Assembly (NCBI GenBank): GCA_902782465.1
Contig: CACZNH010000003.1
Coordinates: 62,001-126,000, forward strand
From: an uncultured Bacteroidales bacterium
GTDB taxonomy: Bacteria > Bacteroidota > Bacteroidia > Bacteroidales > Muribaculaceae
Length of the DNA: 64,000 bases
Direction of reading: 5' to 3'
Positions within the stretch are counted from its first letter, which is position 1; every line of letters begins with the position of its first letter. This document shows positions 24,637 to 32,488 of this stretch, one piece after another. The position numbers were made by a program, and so were the translations under genes. A model generated the notes under the pieces. That model had not been told where the DNA came from and made no database searches. It saw only the letters and a list, made by a program, of their open reading frames with translations.

Positions 24637-25437
24637 ATGATTTCACGCAACCTGCGGGTCACGCTCATTGAGGACGACATCGTCTGGGGTGACCGCCAAG
24701 CCAACATCCAGCAATTGGAGCGCAACCTGCGCAACATTGCTGACGACACCGACCTGGTCATCCTGCCAGAGTTGTTCACCACGGGCTTCATGACAGGCGA
24801 CCGCGAGCAGGCAGCCGCCGTTGCCGAGTGGAACAGCGGCGACACGCTGCGCACCCTGCGCAGACTGGCCGACCAGTACCATGTGGGCATCATCGGCAGT
24901 TTCCTGGCCAATACGGCGGCGCAGCTCTACAACCGCGCCTTCTTCATCGAGCCCAACGGTGACGAGACCTATTACGACAAGCGTCACTTGTTCTCATTCG
25001 GTGGCGAAGACAAGGTCTTCAACCAGGGGTTGACCAAGTCGCCCATCGTGCGGTTCCGAGGCTTCAACATCAAGCTGGTGGTATGCTATGACCTGCGGTT
25101 CCCTGTCTTCTGCCGCAACGTGAACAACAACTACGACCTGCTGGTGGTCATCGCCAACTGGCCCAAGTCACGCGAGAAGGTGTGGCGCACACTGCTCACC
25201 GCCCGCGCGATGGAGAACGAGTGCTACGTGTGCGGTGTGAACCGCTGCGGCACCGACCCTGCCGGAGTGGAATACCCCGAGGGCTCGTCATTGATTATCG
25301 ACTTCAAGGGCAAGGTCATCGCGCAGCGCATGACCAGTCCCATCATCACCGCCGACCTCTCCCCCGCCCTGCTGGCACAGTTCAGGGAAAAGTTTCCCGC
25401 ATGGCGTGATGCCGACCCATTCACATTAAACATATGA
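24637..25437 (+). CDS. Carbon-nitrogen hydrolase (omega-amidase type)
   Basis: 266 residues of the nitrilase superfamily. The catalytic triad is visible: Glu in VILPELFTTGF (about residue 46), Lys in YYDKRHLFSF (about 114) and Cys in LVVCYDLRFPVFCRN (about 150). The LRFP after the Cys and the length match YafV/Nit2-type omega-amidases, which hydrolyse alpha-ketoglutaramate and alpha-ketosuccinamate as metabolite repair. Cytosolic, no signal peptide. A 9-base repeat separates it from the U32 gene. Confidence 0.88.
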   Translation: MISRNLRVTLIEDDIVWGDRQANIQQLERNLRNIADDTDLVILPELFTTGFMTGDREQAAAVAEWNSGDTLRTLRRLADQYHVGIIGSFLANTAAQLYNRAFFIEPNGDETYYDKRHLFSFGGEDKVFNQGLTKSPIVRFRGFNIKLVVCYDLRFPVFCRNVNNNYDLLVVIANWPKSREKVWRTLLTARAMENECYVCGVNRCGTDPAGVEYPEGSSLIIDFKGKVIAQRMTSPIITADLSPALLAQFREKFPAWRDADPFTLNI

Positions 25438-25445
25438 CCCATTGA

Positions 25446-25482
25446 GTTCTCAGAGGACTCGGAGAACTCCGAGAACTCTATT
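25446..25482. repeat. Intergenic 9-base repeat (GGAGAACTC type)
   Basis: GGACTCGGAGAACTCCGAGAACTC, between the omega-amidase stop and the U32 start, shares its unit with the coding repeat at 15775-15830. Confidence 0.6.
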
Positions 25483-25486
25483 GATA

Positions 25487-27325
25487 ATGCCTAAACCCAC
25501 ACACATAGAACTGCTGGCGCCCGCCCGTGATGCCGACATTGCCATCGCTGCCATCGACCATGGCGCCGATGCGGTGTATATGGGTGCATCCCACCACGGA
25601 GCGCGTGCCGACGCGACCAACACGCTCGACGACGTGCGTCGCGCCTGCGATTATGCCCACCAGTTCGGGGCTCGCATCTATGCCACGGTCAACACGCTCA
25701 TCTATGACAACGAACTCAAGGAGGTAGAACGGCTAGTCCACGACCTGTACCGCATCGGGGTGGATGCCTTGATAGTGCAGGACATGGGTCTTCTGCGCCT
25801 TGACCTGCCGCCCATTGCCCTGCACGCCAGCACACAGTGCGACCTGCGCACGCCCGAGAAGGCGCGTTTCCTGGAAGCGATGGGATTCTCGCAACTCGTG
25901 ATGGCGCGCGAACTCACCCTTGAGGAAATTGCAGCTATCCGCGACATGACGACAGTGCCGCTCGAAGCCTTTGTTCACGGTGCCCTGTGCGTGAGCTACA
26001 GTGGCAGGTGCGCCATCAGCCAGGTACTGAAAGGACGCAGCGCCAACCGCGGCGAGTGCGCCCAACTGTGCCGGTTGCCCTATGACCTCGTTGATGGACG
26101 TGGGCGTATCATCGTCGAGGGCAAACACCTGCTTTCGCTGCGCGACATGTCGCGGCACGACCGCTTGGAGCAGATGATGGCGGCTGGCGTCTCCTCGTTC
26201 AAGATTGAAGGACGCTTGAAGGACATCGGCTATGTCAAGAACGTGGTCGCTTACTACCGCCGCGCCATCGACAAGGTGATTGAACGCCATCCCGAGCAAT
26301 ACTGCCACTCTTCCTTCGGCAATGTAGAGCTGACCTTTGAGCCCGCATTGGAAAAGAGTTTCAACCGCGGTTTTACCCATTATTTCCTGGATGAGCGTCG
26401 ACCCAAAGACGGCACTGCTATAGCCTCTATCGACACCCCTAAATCCCAGGGCGAATACCTGGGACACGTCACCCGCTGCAATGGCAACACCCTGACTATC
26501 GACACACGCGCCACACTTGCCAACGGTGACGGCTTGAGCTATTGTGATGCCCAAGGCACATTCACCGGGGCACGTGTCAACCGCGCATTAGGAAATGGAA
26601 CGGTGCTGCTGCGCGAGCATGCAGCTATCCCGCGCGGCACAGCCATTTACCGTACCAGCGACAAAGCCTTCAGCGACCTGCTGTCCAAGCCTTCGGCCAG
26701 TCGCTCCGTGGCCGTCGATGCCACACTGAGGTACACAAACGGCAGGCTGGTGCTCACGCTTGATGACGAACGCGGCAATCGCGTCACCCACACAATGGAA
26801 TGCGAGCTGCAACTGGCCACCAAGCCACAGGAGGACCGCCAAAAGGCCGAACTCGCCAAACTGGGCGGCACCATCTATCGCCTAGGCTCGGCACAAGTGC
26901 CTGGCGATGTCTTCATCCCCGCCTCGCTGCTGTCCAGGTTGCGCCGTGACACTGTCGATATGCTCGACCGTGCCCACCGCATCACGCGCACAATTGACAA
27001 GCCCCGCAGCGAAGACAAATCCGCACCTTGCCCCGTCACGGTCCTAACCCCAGCCGATAATGTCGCCAACCGCCTTGCCGAACAGCTCTACCGCGACCAC
27101 GGCGTAACCGACATCAAACCAGCCCTCGAAGCAGGAACTCCAGCGACAGCCACCACGCCATTGATGCACACACGCTATTGCATGCGTCGACAACTGGGCG
27201 CCTGCCTCATGGGTAAGAACGGCGACAAGTTGCCGCACGACCTGTTCCTGAAAAGCGGATCCACACTGCTACGCGTCCACTGCGACTGTAAGGCGTGTGA
27301 AATGACCATCTTCCTCGCACATTAA
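25487..27325 (+). CDS. U32 family protein, RlhA-like (peptidase U32 plus DUF3656)
   Basis: 612 residues from ATG 25487; an upstream in-frame start at 25442 would translate the 9-base repeat and is rejected. The N-terminal TIM-barrel-like part has IELLAPARDADIAIAAIDHGADAVYMG and the U32 signature EAFVHGALCVSYSGRCAISQ followed by NRGECAQLCRLPY. The C-terminal half fits DUF3656. This architecture and length match E. coli RlhA (YdcP), needed for 23S rRNA C2501 hydroxylation, rather than a protease. Cysteines in CVSYSGRC and CAQLC could bind an Fe-S cluster. Confidence 0.85.
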   Translation: MPKPTHIELLAPARDADIAIAAIDHGADAVYMGASHHGARADATNTLDDVRRACDYAHQFGARIYATVNTLIYDNELKEVERLVHDLYRIGVDALIVQDMGLLRLDLPPIALHASTQCDLRTPEKARFLEAMGFSQLVMARELTLEEIAAIRDMTTVPLEAFVHGALCVSYSGRCAISQVLKGRSANRGECAQLCRLPYDLVDGRGRIIVEGKHLLSLRDMSRHDRLEQMMAAGVSSFKIEGRLKDIGYVKNVVAYYRRAIDKVIERHPEQYCHSSFGNVELTFEPALEKSFNRGFTHYFLDERRPKDGTAIASIDTPKSQGEYLGHVTRCNGNTLTIDTRATLANGDGLSYCDAQGTFTGARVNRALGNGTVLLREHAAIPRGTAIYRTSDKAFSDLLSKPSASRSVAVDATLRYTNGRLVLTLDDERGNRVTHTMECELQLATKPQEDRQKAELAKLGGTIYRLGSAQVPGDVFIPASLLSRLRRDTVDMLDRAHRITRTIDKPRSEDKSAPCPVTVLTPADNVANRLAEQLYRDHGVTDIKPALEAGTPATATTPLMHTRYCMRRQLGACLMGKNGDKLPHDLFLKSGSTLLRVHCDCKACEMTIFLAH

Positions 27326-27425
27326 TGATTCAAAGCCAGAGGGATAGGCTTTGATTTCTGTTCCCCAAAAACAAACGGCACAGTGATTTTTCTTGACAAA
27401 AAGGCACAATCAATAAAAAAAGCAT

Positions 27426-27433
27426 TATCTTTG
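27426..27433 (+). promoter_or_regulatory. -7 box for the 27.5-kb hypothetical gene
   Basis: TATCTTTG, 38 bases before ATG 27471, matches TAnnTTTG exactly. Confidence 0.6.
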
Positions 27434-27470
27434 CCGTTTAGAATACGAACCAAATCATTGAATAATCGAT

Positions 27471-27845
27471 ATGGACAACAATACTAAAAAGATGCTGGAA
27501 AACGACACCAACGGGTTGTTGACCTATGAATACATCGCCAACAACATGGGTGCCATCGATGATGACATGACCGCCCTTGTCGACAACATGATACTGAAGG
27601 ACCGCACAGGCCAGTTTGTGGTGAGCACGGCGCGTTATCTCAACGCCATCGACCGCGAGAAGTATGCCAACAGCATCGACCTGCTGGTCAAGGCAGCCAT
27701 CGCCAAGGACCGTGACCATGTGTACCTGTCGTATCTTGCCGCCTCGCTGTGGGGCGATGACTTCAAGGAACGCGCCACCGAACTGAGCGCCAGCGACGAC
27801 AACTTCCGCCGCATCTACAAGCGCCTGTATCCCGTTGGCATCTGA
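27471..27845 (+). CDS. Small acidic hypothetical protein
   Basis: 124 residues (MDNNTKKMLENDTNGLLTYEY...), soluble, helical, without signal or membrane segment. Residues 20-100 alternate acidic helices (GAIDDDMTALVDNMIL, DREKYANSIDLLVKAAIAKDRD). It has its own -7 box and is followed 35 bases later by the cyclophilin gene. I recognise no domain; the clean start, promoter and codon pattern support a real gene. Confidence 0.75.
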   Translation: MDNNTKKMLENDTNGLLTYEYIANNMGAIDDDMTALVDNMILKDRTGQFVVSTARYLNAIDREKYANSIDLLVKAAIAKDRDHVYLSYLAASLWGDDFKERATELSASDDNFRRIYKRLYPVGI

Positions 27846-27880
27846 TGAGTTAGGAGTTGGAACTTAGTAATCTTATAATA

Positions 27881-28741
27881 ATGAAAAGGAATTTATTTTT
27901 ATCCGTCGTGATGGTGGCTATGACGCTCATCTCGTGCTCGGCAAGCAGCAACGGGAACAAGAGTGACGCAGCCCCTCAGGACAAGAGCACTGAGAAAATG
28001 ACTAAAGTTGAACTGGAGACCTCGCTGGGCAACATCGTTGTCGAGCTATATAACGAGACGCCTCAGCATCGTGATAACTTCATCAAACTGGTGAATGAAG
28101 GTTACTATGACGGCGTGCTCTTCCACCGCGTGATTAAGGACTTCATGATTCAGACCGGTGACGGCAACTCCAAGAATGCCGGCCCCGAGACCTCGCTTGG
28201 CGACGGTGACCCCGGCTACACCATCGAAGCTGAATTCGTGTATCCCAAGTATTTCCACAAACGTGGAGCCCTTGCAGCAGCCCGCACCGGCGACCAGGTG
28301 AACCCCGAACGTCGCAGCAGCGGCAGCCAGTTCTACATCGTCACGGGCAAGATTTTCAGTATGGACGAACTGCAGATGATGACCAAGCGTCTGAGCGACG
28401 GCAAGAAGCAGGACATCTTCCGCCGTCTGGTGATGGAGAACCAGAACCGCATCAAGGAGATGCAGGAGAGCCAGGACATGGCAGGACTTGACGCCCTGCA
28501 GAAGGAACTCATCGAGAAGACTGAGGCCGAGGCCGCTCAGACCCCCTTCAAACTGACCGACGAGCAACTCAACGCCTATACCAGCATCGGCGGCACCCCC
28601 CATCTTGACGGCCAATATACCGTCTTCGGCGAGGTAGTGTCGGGCATGGACGTGGTGGACAAAATCCAGAACACCACCACAGGTCGTCTGGACCGTCCTA
28701 CTGTTGACATCAAAATTGTCAAAGCACGTGTCCTGAAATAA
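27881..28741 (+). CDS. Cyclophilin-type peptidylprolyl isomerase, lipoprotein
   Basis: 286 residues from ATG 27881, chosen because it gives a lipoprotein signal (MKRNLFLSVVMVAMTLISCSAS). The cyclophilin fold spans about 48-285: LETSLGNIVVELYNETPQHRDNF, GVLFHRVIKDFMIQTGD (active-site Arg/Phe), SSGSQFYIVTG and YTVFGEVVSGMDVVDKI. A helical insert of about 70 residues (about 155-225) interrupts the domain between FYIVTGK and the GTPHLDGQYTVFG motif, as in other Bacteroidales members. It probably assists folding of envelope proteins in the periplasm. Confidence 0.92.
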   Translation: MKRNLFLSVVMVAMTLISCSASSNGNKSDAAPQDKSTEKMTKVELETSLGNIVVELYNETPQHRDNFIKLVNEGYYDGVLFHRVIKDFMIQTGDGNSKNAGPETSLGDGDPGYTIEAEFVYPKYFHKRGALAAARTGDQVNPERRSSGSQFYIVTGKIFSMDELQMMTKRLSDGKKQDIFRRLVMENQNRIKEMQESQDMAGLDALQKELIEKTEAEAAQTPFKLTDEQLNAYTSIGGTPHLDGQYTVFGEVVSGMDVVDKIQNTTTGRLDRPTVDIKIVKARVLK

Positions 28742-28767
28742 CGACATCACGTTACACAGAATCTTCA

Positions 28768-28809
28768 CAGGGTCTGAAAGTCCTATCGGTCTTCCAGACC
28801 CTGTTTTTT
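28768..28809 (+). terminator. Intrinsic terminator after the cyclophilin gene
   Basis: CAGGGTCTG and CAGACCCTG form a 9-bp stem followed by TTTTTT, 27 bases past the stop. Confidence 0.88.
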
Positions 28810-28861
28810 CTGTTAAATCGAAGAAAAAGTGGGCAAAAATAAAAAAAAACGCGAAAATGGC

Positions 28862-28891
28862 TTTGCATGTAAGAAAAAAAGCGTAAATTTG
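28862..28891 (+). promoter_or_regulatory. Promoter of the DUF349 gene
   Basis: TTTG at 28862-28865, an 18-base spacer and TAAATTTG at 28884-28891 fit the Bacteroidota -33/-7 pattern. Confidence 0.7.
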
Positions 28892-28910
28892 GGGTTTAGA
28901 ATTGAACCCC

Positions 28911-28928
28911 GAGTGCCATTAGGCACTT
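28911..28928 (+). other. Hairpin in the DUF349 5' leader
   Basis: AGTGCC ATTA GGCACT gives a perfect 6-bp stem (plus one G-T) 18 bases upstream of the start codon; it could influence translation initiation. Confidence 0.45.
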
Positions 28929-28945
28929 GACTAAACTGTATTATT

Positions 28946-30892
28946 ATGATGGAACCGCGTGAACAATCTGAATCGATGAACAATCTCGAGAAGGATCAAA
29001 TCCAGAGCACTGAGCCCCAGAACGAGGCCCAGGAAGTAGTGAATGAAGAAGTTAAAGTTGAGGAACTCCAAGTCGAGCCCACGCCCGAACCTATTGAAGA
29101 GGCCAAGGCTGAGCCCGTTGTGGAGCCGGCTCCCGAACCCGTCGAGGAAGTCAAGCCCGAGCCCGCAGTAGAGGCCAAACCCGCCGCTCCCAAGTTGGAA
29201 CTGTCCGGCAAGAGCAAGAGTGAACTGGTGGACCTGATGCGTGAGATGGCTACCCGCCCCATCGAGGACGTGAAGGACGAGGTGCAGGCCATCAAGGCCG
29301 CATTCTTTGCCCTGCGCCGCGAGGAGATGGCCAAGGAGAAAGAAGATTTCCTTGCCAACGGCAACGAGGAGAGCGACTTCACCCCCAAGGAGGATGCCGA
29401 CGAAAACAACCTCAAAGAACTGCTCAACGTGCTCAAGGAGCGTCGCAACGAGTATAATGCTGCCCAAGAGGCCAACCGCGAGGCCAACCTCGAGAAGAAG
29501 CGTCAGATTATCGCGCTCATCAATGAGATTGCCAACGACCCTGACAACATCAACCGCCAGTTCAACCGCGTGAAGCAGCTCCAGCAGGAGTTCAAGGACG
29601 CCGGCGAGGTGCCTGCAACTGCCGACACCGAGGTGTGGAAGGAATTCCAGCGTGCCACCGAGCGCTTCTATGACGTGCTCAAGGTGAACCGCGAGCTGCG
29701 CGACTATGATTTCAAGAAAAACCTGGAATTGAAGCAGCAGTTGTGTGAAGAGGCCGAAGCCCTTGACGAGGAGACGGACATCGTAACCGCCTTCAGGAAA
29801 CTTCAGGAGTTGCACAACAATTGGCGTGAAATCGGCCCCGTTGCCAAGGAAATCCGCGAGGAGTTGTGGGCACGCTTCAAGGCTGCCTCAAGTGCCATCA
29901 ACAAGAAATACCAGACCTTCTTTGAGGAGCGCAAGAGCAAGGAGAAAGAGAATGCCGATGCCAAGACCGAGCTGTGCGAGAAGATTGAGGAAATCAAGAC
30001 CGATGACCTCAAGACCTATGCCCAGTGGGACGAGGTGACCAAGCAGATTATCGCCCTGCAGGAAGACTGGAAGAAGCTGGGTTACGCATCCCGCAAGGCC
30101 AATGCCGCCCTGTTTGCCCGCTTCCGCAAGTCTTGCGACGAGTTCTTTGCCAAGAAAGCCGAGTTCTACAAGACCATGAAGGACGAGTTGAGCTCCAACC
30201 TGGCCAAGAAAATCGACCTGTGTGAACGCGCCGAGGCGCTGATGGACTCCACGGAGTGGAAAGAGGCCACCGACAAATTCGTCGAGATGCAGAAGGAGTG
30301 GAAGACCATCGGTCCCGTTGTAAAGAAACACAGCGACGCGGTGTGGAAACGCTTCATTGCCGCCTGTGACCACTTCTTTGAGCAGAAGAAGAAACAGAAT
30401 GTCAACGTTCACGCCGTGGAGCACGAGAACCTCAAAGCCAAGAAAGAGGTCATCGCCACGCTCAAGGCTACCATCGAAGAGGCTGCCGAGGATGCTGCCC
30501 AGACCGTCCGCAACCTGATGGACCGCTGGCAGGAAATCGGCCACGTACCCTTCAAGGAGAAAGACAAAATCTACGCACAATACCGCGAGCTGGTTGACAA
30601 GGCATTCGAGACCTTGAACATGCGCGGCAGCCGTTCCATCAGCGATGGCGGCTCACGCAGTTACCGCCAGTCGTCAGGCAACGAGCGCGGCCTGAGTGAG
30701 CGTGACCGTCTGGTACGCACCTACGAGCAGCGCATGAACGAGCTGAAGACCTTTGAGAACAACATGGGCTTCCTCACCGCCAACACCAAGAGCGGCAACT
30801 CGCTGGTTCAAGAGATGGAACGCCGCATCGCTCGTCTCAAGGAAGAGATTGCCGAGCTGGAGCAGAAAATCAAAGAGCTGGACAACGATTGA
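28946..30892 (+). CDS. DUF349 domain-containing protein
   Basis: 648 residues. An acidic Glu/Pro/Val-rich leader (about 1-90) is followed by tandem DUF349 helical repeats, recognisable by W-x2-I/LG core patterns: LQELHNNWREIGPVAKEIREELWARFKAA, LQEDWKKLGYASRKANAALFARF, MQKEWKTIGPVVKKHSDAVWKRF and LMDRWQEIGHVPFKEKDKIYAQY. The end is coiled coil (MERRIARLKEEIAELEQKIKEL). The family is abundant in Bacteroidota and of unknown function; no signal peptide, so presumably cytosolic. ATG at 28949 is an equivalent start. Confidence 0.9.
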   Translation: MMEPREQSESMNNLEKDQIQSTEPQNEAQEVVNEEVKVEELQVEPTPEPIEEAKAEPVVEPAPEPVEEVKPEPAVEAKPAAPKLELSGKSKSELVDLMREMATRPIEDVKDEVQAIKAAFFALRREEMAKEKEDFLANGNEESDFTPKEDADENNLKELLNVLKERRNEYNAAQEANREANLEKKRQIIALINEIANDPDNINRQFNRVKQLQQEFKDAGEVPATADTEVWKEFQRATERFYDVLKVNRELRDYDFKKNLELKQQLCEEAEALDEETDIVTAFRKLQELHNNWREIGPVAKEIREELWARFKAASSAINKKYQTFFEERKSKEKENADAKTELCEKIEEIKTDDLKTYAQWDEVTKQIIALQEDWKKLGYASRKANAALFARFRKSCDEFFAKKAEFYKTMKDELSSNLAKKIDLCERAEALMDSTEWKEATDKFVEMQKEWKTIGPVVKKHSDAVWKRFIAACDHFFEQKKKQNVNVHAVEHENLKAKKEVIATLKATIEEAAEDAAQTVRNLMDRWQEIGHVPFKEKDKIYAQYRELVDKAFETLNMRGSRSISDGGSRSYRQSSGNERGLSERDRLVRTYEQRMNELKTFENNMGFLTANTKSGNSLVQEMERRIARLKEEIAELEQKIKELDND

Positions 30893-30932
30893 GTCGTGAA
30901 CACGGCCACGTTTACAGAAGCATGATACCTGA

Positions 30933-30964
30933 GGCAGAGGGAGCATAAACGCTCCCCCTGCTTT
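30933..30964 (+). terminator. Hairpin terminator after the DUF349 gene
   Basis: GCAGAGGGAGC and GCTCCCCCTGC (one mismatch, 6-base loop) are followed by a short T run. Confidence 0.65.
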
Positions 30965-31002
30965 ACCATTGACATCATCATATTGAGCATCATTGAGTCC
31001 AA

Positions 31003-32400
31003 ATGAAGAGCAAAGGCCGATATGGACAATTCGTGAGATGGATTTTCAGCATCGTTGACTTGCTGATTGTCAATCTCGTGTTTTTTTTCACTATCTTTCT
31101 GGACTACAGGGTAAAGGCCGCTGAAGACGGGTTTACCACGCGCCCGATGTGGCTCGCACTCAACGTGGCGATGCTGGTGTGCATCTATTTCTACAACGAT
31201 GTACACGAGAAACGTGTCATCTATGCCGAGCGTGTTGTAGGCAAGGCGGTCAACCTGGTCCTGACCCATGCAGGCATTTTCATCACATTGACGTCATTGC
31301 TCAGACAGCCCGATGTGCCCTGGGAGAAGGTGCTGCTGTTCTATGTCATCTTCTTTCTTGCCTTGTCGGCATGGTGGGTACTCTCGCGCCAACTGGTGAA
31401 AATCTACCGCAACCACGGTTTCAACTTCAAGCGAGTCATCGTCATTGGCGGCGGCACGGTGGGTGTGCGCCTCATCGAGGAGATGTTGGGCGACCAGGGC
31501 TACGGCTACCACATCGTGGGCTTCTTTGACAACAATTCCAAGGCACGTTCGGCATCCGCTGTGTATCAGGGCACGCTCGATGACGTGGAATTGTTTGTCA
31601 AGACGCATCAGGTCGACGAGATGTTCTGTGCCGTTCCTGACATCGAGGACAACCAGAACGTTGCCCGAATGATACGCATCGCCGACAACAATGCAGTGGA
31701 TTTCTACTATGTACCGCAATTCGGACGCACTGTCACGCGTCAATTTGAGCTGAGTTCGGTGGGTGATGTGCCCATTCTTGCCGTTCACCCCTACCCTTTA
31801 AAGAACCCGCTTAACCGCTTGTTCAAGCGTGCCTTTGACCTACTGATGTCCACGGTTGCTCTAATCCTGTCGCCACTGGTCATCATCCCTGTTGCCATTG
31901 GCATCAAACTGTCGTCACCGGGCCCCATCTTCTTTGTCCAGAAGCGCACCGGCTACCGCGGCCAGGCATTCAACTGCTATAAATTCCGCACCATGCGCAT
32001 CAATGCCGACAGCGACACCCGCCAGGCCACCAAGGGTGACCCCCGCGTGACGCGCTTCGGCAATTTCCTGCGTCGCACGAGTATCGACGAGCTGCCTCAG
32101 TTCTATAATGTGTGGCGTGGCGAGATGAGCATCGTCGGGCCCCGTCCGCACATGGTGGCGCAGACCGAGATGTACAGCGAACTGATTGACAAGTACATGC
32201 TGCGGCACACCATCAAGCCCGGCATCACCGGCTGGGCACAGGTGCGCGGATTCCGCGGTCAGACCGAGGAACTGTGGCAGATGGAAAAACGCGTAGAGCT
32301 TGACGTGTGGTATGCCGAGAACTGGACATTCTTCATGGACCTGAAAATCATTGTCCGCACGATTCTGAATGCTTTCAAGGGCGATGATAATGCTTACTAA
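31003..32400 (+). CDS. Undecaprenyl-phosphate sugar phosphotransferase (polyprenyl glycosylphosphotransferase)
   Basis: 465 residues. Four N-terminal transmembrane helices (to about 135) are followed by a CoA-binding-like domain (RVIVIGGGTVGVRLIEEML, about 143-160), another membrane segment (about 275-300) and the bacterial sugar transferase domain. Motifs are KRAFDLLMSTVALI, SSPGPIFFVQKRTGYRG, FRTM and RTSIDELPQFYNVWRGEMSIVGPRPH. WcaJ-type enzymes load hexose-1-phosphate on undecaprenyl phosphate to start capsule or exopolysaccharide units. No other glycan genes are adjacent, so this is a stand-alone copy. Confidence 0.92.
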   Translation: MKSKGRYGQFVRWIFSIVDLLIVNLVFFFTIFLDYRVKAAEDGFTTRPMWLALNVAMLVCIYFYNDVHEKRVIYAERVVGKAVNLVLTHAGIFITLTSLLRQPDVPWEKVLLFYVIFFLALSAWWVLSRQLVKIYRNHGFNFKRVIVIGGGTVGVRLIEEMLGDQGYGYHIVGFFDNNSKARSASAVYQGTLDDVELFVKTHQVDEMFCAVPDIEDNQNVARMIRIADNNAVDFYYVPQFGRTVTRQFELSSVGDVPILAVHPYPLKNPLNRLFKRAFDLLMSTVALILSPLVIIPVAIGIKLSSPGPIFFVQKRTGYRGQAFNCYKFRTMRINADSDTRQATKGDPRVTRFGNFLRRTSIDELPQFYNVWRGEMSIVGPRPHMVAQTEMYSELIDKYMLRHTIKPGITGWAQVRGFRGQTEELWQMEKRVELDVWYAENWTFFMDLKIIVRTILNAFKGDDNAY

Positions 32401-32486
32401 GTTTTTAGTTTTGAGTTGTAAGTTTTAAGTAAGATGACTTTCGCCTACAACTTCTAACTTCTAACCCCTAACTACTAACTGTTACA
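32398..32486. repeat. Inverted pair of TAAGTTTT/TTAGAAG-type tandem repeats
   Basis: From the stop codon on, TAAGTTTTTAGTTTTGAG and TTGTAAGTTTTAAGTAAG are followed by the inverted CTACAACTTCTAACTTCTAA and CCCCTAACTACTAAC. Nearly every unit contains a stop codon, on one strand in the first half and on the other strand in the second. Confidence 0.7.
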
Positions 32487-32488
32487 GC

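Noticed and set aside
25487-27325. Secreted collagenase-type U32 peptidase
   Set aside because: No signal peptide, and the U32 plus DUF3656 layout matches RlhA-type RNA hydroxylation proteins.
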